From the NCBI GenBank assembly GCA_907163375.1, contig CAJQUW010007880.1:558001-622000 (forward strand): DNA of 64,000 nucleotides. Direction: 5' to 3'. The notes beneath the pieces are model-generated. The model was not told where the DNA came from and ran no database searches. It saw only the letters and a program-made list of their open reading frames with translations. Source of the stretch: Prostheceraeus crozeri. Its lineage: Eukaryota; Platyhelminthes; Polycladida; Euryleptidae. Shown here in pieces: positions 56,501-64,000 of the stretch (the first letter of the stretch is position 1; every line of letters begins with the position of its first letter). A program made the translations under genes and the position numbers.

Positions 56501-56921
56501 GACTGCAATAATATCTCTTTACCTATGAAAGACACTTCTCGAATTTTCTGAACTACAGGCAGATGTTGCTTATTGCTATAACTGGAATCACTCCAATTTT
56601 ATCAAAAAAGTAATCTGTTTGGTATGAACAGACGGAGGAAATCAGTCTTGCTACAATTTAGTAGACAATAATAAAGTAATATACCGGTATAAACAACATG
56701 GTCTGTCTCATATGATAACACACCTTTTTAGAAACTCACTGTATTTTAGGCCTATCAGTCGTTTATATCTACGTTATCTGTTTCAGAGGTTTTTTAAATG
56801 AATACTACGACGTGGATTCCTGATCGTGATTGTGGCAAATTGGTAAACATGTGAGTTTTATCAATTCGCTCATTTTCAGCAATTTTTCTTGCATACCTCA
56901 AATTCGGTAGTCTTGAATCCT
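53517..56921. other. 3.4-kb segment absent from the second repeat unit; no gene seen
   Basis: Bounded by the points where the first unit's flank (53516) and the downstream shared block (56922) are joined directly at 62246 in the second unit, with CT at both boundaries. It contains a cluster of GGATATC/ATCCG repeats at 54740-55090, and related words at 55590-55670. No coding frame I can support; the 86-codon frame at 56171-56431 matches nothing I know. Confidence 0.55.
54740..55090. repeat. Degenerate ATCCG/GGATATC tandem-like cluster
   Basis: Words such as GGACATCCGC, TCGGATGG(A/T)TGCGGAT and GATATCC recur every 45-65 bp, some in inverse orientation. The same word set recurs at 57180-57670 and 62510-62995. 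Confidence 0.6.
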
Positions 56922-58015
56922 GATGGATTGGTTGTAATATCCATTGGATTAAAAATTACGTTGCTTCGAGGTTTGATCGGCATTTTTGTTATTTTGTATT
57001 GCATGAAATGTTTTCAATTGTGCATATGTGTAAGCAGATAAGATTGGAATCGTTATGCGGTTTTCAGCCAAACATTGTGCTAGAAGCCGGTGGATCCCCG
57101 GGTTGTATAGATTACAATTATCTGTCCGACTTGAGGATTAGTTGGTTTTTGGATTGTTCGGTATAATAGCTGATAGCTGCACGTATCGAATGGATGACCA
57201 ACGGATATCGAAATCACAATAGCGGATAGCGTAAGGTTAGCCAACGGATATCGAAGTCATAATGGCGGATTGTTAAACGCATCGTAAGGATAACTAATGG
57301 ATATCGAAGTCATACTAGCGGGTAACCCTATATAGCGTATAAGGATAGCTGAAGGAGATCCAAGTCGCAAAATCTGTATATCCGTTGCTAGATAAAAAAG
57401 AACAGACGGACAGCCGTGATGCATTGCAGATATAGTGCGGGTATCCGCTGAATACACCGAACAAATATCGTTTGAATATCAGGCTAATCTCCGGATAGGG
57501 TTTCGATATCCATGGGATATCAGTCTGTTTTCCCCGGAGATAGAGTGGATACTCAAACGGCCCCTGATGGAGAAATGATAATATACATCCGTTCAACCGT
57601 GAAGATCCGTGGATATCCGGAGAAAGGATATGATGCGGATATCGATCGGATTTCCGTTTGCTCATAGATCGTTTGATCGGATTTCTATAGAAACTAGAAG
57701 CCTAGATATTCTAAGCTTATAAACATGCGCAAACCACGGTTCACATACGTAATTAAGCTCATGGTAACTATTTCAATTTTTTGTGATAAAGAATTATGCG
57801 AGTTTGAAACACTTCTTAAATTCGATTAAATAGTGTTTTAAACTCATCAGTGGATTCACTTTTAAACAATATTCTACTATAAAGGACAGAAATGTTCCAT
57901 TTCACACACTGGTGACACGATTGTAAAATACAAACAAAATATCTATTCTCGTGCATAGCTGTCACTGTCAACTTTCTCCGTCAAACAAAAGTACAGAGGC
58001 AGCAGTACATTCAAA
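56922..58015 (+). repeat. Shared block of the ~5.3-kb tandem array, copy 1
   Basis: CTGATGGATTGGTTGTAATA... through the hAT insertion site matches 62245-63342 at roughly 99% (a handful of differences seen by eye). Inside, CGGATATCGAA(A/G)TCA(C/T)AAT(A/G)GCGG monomers of 46-55 bp repeat three times (57190-57355). Its last ~100 bp (from about 57915) are homologous to 52710-52799 of the empty-site hAT element. Confidence 0.88.
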
Positions 58016-58193
58016 CAGGGGGCGGCGGAACCGAGGGGGGGCACCGGGGGCACGCCCCCAGATTTTGGTAGGGCAAAAAATTTAATCGATAATTTCAAGC
58101 TTTTCATTCAAATTGTTATAACAATTGTTATCGTAAAAGACAAGCAATACTTGTTTTACATGTATTCATACAGATACATGTGTAATTTTTGGA

Positions 58194-59711
58194 TTGGGAT
58201 TTAATCATATTACTTCTGATATTCTCATTATATCTTCTGATATAAGCAGAAAAGAACAATTGACATTCATACTCCGATGGATGTCGGAAGACATGTCAAT
58301 AAATGAAGATTTCATGGGGATGTATTGGGTGGAAAATCAAAATTCACAGTCAATCTACGCCGCTATCAAAGATATCTTAATCCGACTAAATTTGAAAGTT
58401 GAAAATTGCAGATGGCAATGCTATGACGGTGCGGCGAATATGTCTGGGGCTCTGAATGGTGTTGCTAAATGCATACAAAATGATAACAAATCGGCTTTAT
58501 ATATTCATTGTAACAACCATCGTCTAGATCTTGTGTTGAAAAGCTGCGTAGAACATGTAAAAATAATAAATGATTGCATGAAATTTGTTCAGAAGTTGAG
58601 CGTATTTATTTCTGGATCTCCGTTGCGAATGTCAAAATATCAACATTGCGTTGCAGAGACAGATAATTCTCTGACTTCAAATGCCGCAGTTCACAAAGTT
58701 TGTCCAACCCGATGGACGATACGGACAAGATCAATAAGTAGTATTCTCGATCACTATCTTGCCCTGTATAGGACCTTGACAGACATTTCACGAAGCACGA
58801 AAGATCAATCGGTGAAAACGATGGTAGAAGGTTTACTCAAGAGAATGACGAAGTTTTCAACCTTCTTTTCGCTGAAGTCCGCCAAAAATATTTTTCTGTG
58901 TCGGAACAGGTTGCAATAACGTTACGAAGTCCTCAAGCAACGGCAGAAACCACAAAATGTTGCATAAATGCATTGAAAAATACATTACAGCACCAAAAAG
59001 AACAATTTCTAAAATTTTACGAAAAGGTGGAAAATGAAACCGAAGAGTTTGAATTTATTGATGCTCCTGTTGTTCCTGGTAAAAGACGGACACAAAAATC
59101 TGGCGAATCAGAAACCCAACATTTCAATTCTGCCTACGAATATTACAAGAGCATTTATTACGAAAGCATTGATATGTCATTCCGAAATTCAACGGCGATT
59201 TTCAACAGAGTCGTACGGCACCCTGATGGCAATTTAATCCATCTTGATAAAGGCATCAAACCAAAAGGACTTTTGCTGTGATGAGGTGCAAACATTGAAA
59301 CTGTTGTATGATATGGATGTTAATTTTGATAATTTAGTGTGTGAACTCCTGTTGCTACCACAACTTTTGAAACAATTTTATCCTCTCCTGAAATGCGTTT
59401 CATCGATTGAAACTCTGGTAACTTTCTTCACCGAAAACAGTTCCAAATGTGTCTCTATTTTACCTAATGTGAAGCGGTTGCTAGAAATATATCTTTTGGC
59501 TCCAATGAGTTCTGCCAGTGCAGAACGAACATTTTCTTCTCTCAGAAGAACAAAATCAGACTTGCGAAGCAACATGACTGAGAAAAGATTGAACAATTTG
59601 TTAGTACTTTCAATTCATAAGAGACGCACTGATGAATTGTCAGTGGAGGCTATAGCAAAAGAATTCACATATCGAAACAAGCCGAGGCTTTCCTTTTTTG
59701 GAAAATTTTGA
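58194..59711 (+). pseudogene. hAT transposase (DUF4371 type), N-terminally deleted, frame-shifted
   Basis: Frame 1 (58194-58919): ISSDISRKEQLTFILRWMSE, WQCYDGAANMSGALNGVAK, YIHCNNHRLDLVLKSCVE and CPTRWTIRTRSISSILDHYL. It changes frame near 58900 to KRRTQKSGESETQHFNSAYE and YYESIDMSFRNSTAIFNRVV. A second change near 59260 leads to the C-terminal dimerisation block LLAPMSSASAERTFSSLRRT, ending LSFFGKF at TGA. The terminus lies only 180 bp upstream of the core, so the zinc-finger N-terminus was lost by internal deletion. Same family as the 807-residue transposase at 8948, but clearly diverged. Confidence 0.9.
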
Positions 59712-59816
59712 ATTTTTGAATAAGTTTGTACACACTAGTCTTACCATTACACTAATTTTGTAAAACTAGCTTTGTTTTATTTAATCACACACGCTTATAG
59801 TATCACCTATTAAATA

Positions 59817-61066
59817 CAGGCTGTCTAGTGCGTCATTATTTTCATTTTTTCATTTTTTTGGTAACATATCATTTTATTTCATTTTTTTGCTGCTGATATC
59901 ATTTTTTCATTTTTTCTTCGAAATCATGCATTCTCAAATAGATTTTCGTAAATTGCTGACTACTAGCCTAGTTCAAAATTTATCCTTAGAGATATCAGCT
60001 CTCCCCTTTTTGGATTTTATGATTTTGTTGACTAATGCACTGAACTCCAGATGTCGTATAACTTGATGGAGAATCATTAAACTTCCGCAACATTCTGTTT
60101 TTGGACTATTCATTATCTTATGGGTGATTTGAATAAATCAACGAACCACAGGAAACATCCTGTAGCAAGTAACAATAAATGTAGAGTGTAGACATATTTC
60201 ATTGTATTTCCCTTCGATGATTTTCCTTCTTGTCATTTCAGTCAGTTAAAAAATACCTGAGGTCAGTATTTTGTTTTTGTTATAAATGCTGCTCGGATGA
60301 TTCCACTTGAATTAGCCAAACATTGACTTCGGACCTATGTTCTATGCAACCAAGTCCGTGTATGCAACACATAAAACAAGAAATGAGAGGACAATTTTGC
60401 TTTATTCCTGTGACTTTGTTATCACCGTTCAACAAGTGTGACTTTGTTTGTTATCATCGTTAAATTAGTGTGACTTTAAATACAAAATAGTGCTTGAATT
60501 AAATACAAAACAATCCATAAAAAGAGCAGAGATTGGATCGAAGCGAAAGTGTGCATTCGAGAAACTTATGAACAATGTTAAAAATCGAAAGAAGATGTTA
60601 AGCCATGAACTATATTTGCAATTATTCATGAATTGATTGGCTTTGTTATTCTATCACCAATGTTTTTATTTTGACTGGATGTTGAGCATGTACAACTTAC
60701 GTAGGTAATGTTAAGTGAGACATCGATATCTAAAGACTGTATACAGTGATGGATAATTAATGATCATTCATTGTATTTGTTAAATCTTTACATACGGGTA
60801 CACGATTTTGATATGTACGATTTTTTAAACCTTAAGATTTGCAGCGTATAATCTTTTGAATGATGACTGTCGGACATGTTGTTTGGATGGAAATGCTACA
60901 GGAGTCAATTAAAAATTTCATTATACTACTGCAATGATGAAAGTGATACGCTATATTGTTCGATTCGTAGTGGATACTTTATCATTTCTTTCATTTTTTT
61001 CATTTTTTTCTTGAAAAATTCGTCATTTTTTCTCATTTTTTGACTTTCTATTTGGTAGACAGCCTG
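59817..61066. mobile_element. Non-autonomous hAT-like element nested in the hAT, 6-bp duplication
   Basis: Ends CAGGCTGTCTAGTGCGTCAT and (complement) CAGGCTGTCTACCAAATAG, followed by TTCATTTTTTCATTTTTT arrays at both ends. TAAATA flanks exactly (59811-59816, 61067-61072). No coding. 1250 bp. Confidence 0.88.
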
Positions 61067-61541
61067 TAAATATGTAAAACGACTCGTCATCTTGTGATTG
61101 CAATAACCCCTCAAACAGGCATACACGTGCAACACTCAGAATTCCCAAATATGACAAAAAACGTTATTGTAAGCTTCAACAATTACTTCGATGTTAAGGA
61201 AGTTAGAGCAAATTAAGTTGCAACTAGAAATACACACTCAAATTAGTGAATGAAAGACTTACAACTACCTAATACTGAAGTATGCTTGAATCTATATTAA
61301 ACCATCGACCTTCATCACAATTTGTTTAATCTTAATTAAGTAAAATTTCTATCAAAAGTCTAGGACTGATAATTTTTTTGAGTGGACCAACATTACACTG
61401 TAGTTTGCGGTAGCCTTTTATTCAATTTAAATGTCAACTGATAGGCCCACGCCACGGGTTTTATCAACATTCCGTTGGGTTGGTATCGAACTGGTATCAG
61501 ATCGGTGCCCCCCCACATCTAATATCGCTCCGCCGCCTCTG

Positions 61542-62110
61542 CATGCAAAGCTTGTAATAGTTGAGGGAATGAACCGTGATAGTGAAAAAAAGGATTGCCT
61601 TTTCACTCGGTGATTTCATCAGAGAAGACAAGCCTTCCTAGCCTCGATCACACCTACGCGCCAAAGGTCACATCAAAGACAAAAATGAAATGCTAGTTTG
61701 TTTGAGAACATTTCCTATTATCCTAACGCTAATCGTGTGTGACTGCTCCTCCAAAGCGCACATTAAAATCGAACGTGCACTCATATTATTTGGAGAAAGA
61801 TGGGGATTTTCCTGCGTGATAGAGACTGGAGAAAACCGTGTAGGGCACACATCAACTAGATGGGAGGAGCCGAGTCGTATGCATCCAATTTAAAGCGACA
61901 TTTAATAAACTTTCATCGAAAATGATTGATGATTGATACAGTAATGATCACTAAAGATAGGTTCAGGTAAGCCTATATTGATCTATGATATAGGTTACCA
62001 GTTTTTTCAAAAAACTAGGCTGTATATACTTGCCACCCGGAGTCGGAGTCCTATCAAGCCCCGGAGTCAGAGTCGGAGTCCTATCAAAATGATAGGACTC
62101 CACATCCCTG
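61542..62110 (+). mobile_element. Right part of the GGAGTCGGAGTCC hAT element, array copy
   Basis: From CATGCAAAGCTTGTAATAG to CACATCCCTG it matches 52791-53367 almost base for base and is followed by the same ATAGTACA and host flank. It is therefore a segmental duplicate, not an independent insertion. Confidence 0.9.
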
Positions 62111-62118
62111 ATAGTACA

Positions 62119-63342
62119 TCTATCCGCCTATGCCTCACAATACAAAATAAAAAATAACAAATAAAACTGGCTAAACTATATGCATCTAAGTGTACATAGA
62201 CCTATGTCACCCAAACACAAATGGCTTTCGAAAATCACGCATGGCTGATGGATACGTTGTAATATCCATTGGATTAAAAATTACGCCGCTTCGAGGTTTG
62301 ATCGGCATTTTTGTTATTTTGTATTGCATGAAATGTTTTCAATCGTGCATATGTGTAAGCAGATAAGATTGGAATCGTTATGCGGTTTTCAGCCAAACAT
62401 TGTGCTAGAAGCCGGTGGATCCCCGGGTTTTATAGATTACAATTATCTGTCCGACTTGAGGATTAGTTGGTTTTTGGATTGTTCGGTATATAATAGCTGA
62501 TAGCTGCACGTATCGAATGGATGACCAACGGATATCGAAATCACAATAGCGGATAGCGTAAGGTTAGCCAACGGATATCGAAGTCATAATGGCGGATTGT
62601 TAAACGCATCGTAAGGATAACTAATGGATATCGAAGTCATACTAGCGGGTAACCCTATATAGCGTATAAGGATAGCTGAAGGAGATCCAAGTCGCAAAAT
62701 CTGTATATCCGTTGCTAGATAAAAAAGAACAGACGGACAGCCGTGATGCATTGCAGATATAGTGCGGGTATCCGCTGAATACACCGAACAAATATCGTTT
62801 GAACATCAGGCTAATCTCCGGATAGGGTTTCGATATCCATGGGATATCAGTCTGTTTTCCCCGGAGATAGAGTGGATACTCAAACGGCCCCTGATGGAGA
62901 AATGATAATATACATCCGTTCAACCGTGAAGATCCGTGGATATCCGGAGAAAGGATATGATGCGGATATCGATCGGATTTCCGTTTGCTCATAGATCGTT
63001 TGATCGGATTTCTATAGAAACTAGAAGCCTAGATATTCTAAGCTTATAAACATGCGCAAACCACGGTTCACATACGTAATTAAGCTCATGGTAACTATTT
63101 CAATTTTTTGTGATAAAGAATTATGCGAGTTTGAAACACTTCTTAAATTCGATTAAATAGTGTTTTAAACTCATCAGTGGATTCACTTTTAAACAATATT
63201 CTACTATAAAGGACAGAAATGTTCCATTTCACACACTGGTGACACGATTGTAAAATACAAACAAAATATCTATTCTCGTGCATAGCTGTCACTGTCAACT
63301 TTCTCCGTCAAACAAAAGTACAGAGACAGCAGTACATGCAAA
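62119..63342 (+). repeat. Array unit 2: flank joined directly to shared block
   Basis: 62119-62246 equals 53376-53516, then at ...CATGGCT/GATGGA it jumps to the block equal to 56925-58015 (offset 5325-5327). The 3.4 kb between these in unit 1 is missing. Confidence 0.88.
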
Positions 63343-64000
63343 CAGGGGCGGCGGAACCGAGGGGGGGCACCGGGGGCACGCCCCCAGATTTTGGTAGGGC
63401 AAAAAATTTAATCGATAATTTCAAGCTTTTCATTCAAATTGTTATAACAATTGTTATCGTAAAAGACAAGCAATACTTGTTTTACATGTATTCATGCAGA
63501 TACATGTGTAATTTTTGGATTGGGATTTAATCATATTACTTCTGATATTCTCATTATATCTTCTGATATAAGCAGAAAAGAACAATTGACATTCATACTC
63601 CGATGGATGTCGGAAGACATGTCAATAAATGAAGATTTCATGGGGATGTATTGGGTGGAAAATCAAAATTCACAGTCAATCTACGCCGCTATCAAAGATA
63701 TCTTAATCCGACTAAATTTGAAAGTTGAAAATTGCAGATGGCAATGCTATGACGGTGCGGCGAATATGTCTGGGGCTCTGAATGGTGTTGCTAAATGCAT
63801 ACAAAATGATAACAAATCGGCTTTATATATTCATTGTAACAACCATCGTCTAGATCTTGTGTTGAAAAGCTGCGTAGAACATGTAAAAATAATAAATGAT
63901 TGCATGAAATTTGTTCAGAAGTTGAGCGTATTTATTTCTGGATCTCCGTTGCGAATGTCAAAATATCAACATTGCGTTGCAGAGACAGATAATTCTCTGA
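63343..64000 (+). mobile_element. hAT transposon, second array copy, cut by window edge
   Basis: Starts CAGGGGCGGCGGAACCGAGG after CATGCAAA (63335-63342). Matches the copy at 58016 with an offset of 5326-5327 to the last base of the window. Confidence 0.92.
63519..64000 (+). pseudogene. Start of second hAT transposase copy (runs off edge)
   Basis: Same N-terminally deleted frame as at 58194 (SSDISRKEQLTFILRWMSED, YDGAANMSGALNGV, HCNNHRLDLVLK), open to the edge. Because the N-terminal deletion is shared, it is presumably non-functional too. Confidence 0.8.

Larger units (their letters stand above)
58016..61541 (+). mobile_element. hAT transposon, first array copy, with decayed transposase
   Basis: Ends CAGGGGGCGGCGGAACCGAG and (complement) CAGAGGCGGCGGAGCG, with GGGGGGGCACCG just inside both. 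Flanks CATTCAAA (58008-58015) and CATGCAAA (61542-61549) are an 8-bp duplication with one change. The uninterrupted site at 52790-52800 and the left flank of the second copy both read CATGCAAA. A second element (59817-61066) is nested near its right end. Confidence 0.92.

Noticed and set aside
53517-56921. 3.4-kb segment as a single transposon
   Set aside because: Only a CT dinucleotide is shared at its borders and no inverted ends are seen; deletion in the other unit is simpler.
57257-57665. 66- and 116-codon minus-strand frames repeated at 62584-62992
   Set aside because: They fall in GGATATC-type repeats; amino-acid composition follows the repeat words.
56922-64000. Tandem array as pure assembly artefact
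   Set aside because: Units differ by scattered substitutions, small indels and a 3.4-kb deletion, which simple duplication of contigs would not give. Haplotype stacking cannot be excluded without reads.

Overview
The window is a gene-poor, transposon-rich stretch of an animal genome, probably from an invertebrate. It has GT-AG introns, AT-rich intergenic DNA, animal-type LINEs (Jockey/CR1-like and RTE-like), many cut-and-paste DNA transposons, and one host gene, ribosomal protein S14. The phylum cannot be fixed from the sequence. I recognised no tRNA, rRNA, CRISPR array, LTR element or other virus-like element.

Layout. 1-2760: a partial minus-strand ORF cut by the window edge, then a palindromic array of ~282-bp units with poly-C/poly-G tracts. 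2770-12989: a three-level nest, in which a LINE holds a pogo/Tigger-like transposon at a TA, and a hAT element sits inside the pogo transposase's PHD-finger codons, flanked by an 8-bp target duplication. The hAT carries an open 807-codon transposase. 14054-26841: RPS14 on the minus strand, two coding exons separated by a 12.3-kb intron filled with hAT-like elements. 27040-30245: two decayed RTE-like LINE fragments just upstream of RPS14. 30325-42981: a run of hAT-like and pogo-like elements, including a second three-level nest (34542-40614). 43072-47645: a PIF/Harbinger transposon that looks complete, with transposase and MADF-protein genes interlocked on opposite strands. 48176-53367: several short inverted-repeat elements. 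53376-64000: the start of a tandem array with a ~5.3-kb period, carrying a hAT element in each unit and running off the right edge.

Two kinds of hAT-related element coexist. Those with DUF4371-type transposase, or with related-looking ends, have 8-bp target duplications. A second group has CAGG/CAGT...CCTG/ACTG ends and, where coding remains, a transposase with a 'YDESLN' motif or a VERxFS block followed by a charged coiled-coil tail. This group repeatedly shows 6-bp target duplications. That group and the interlocked Harbinger genes are the most noteworthy observations.
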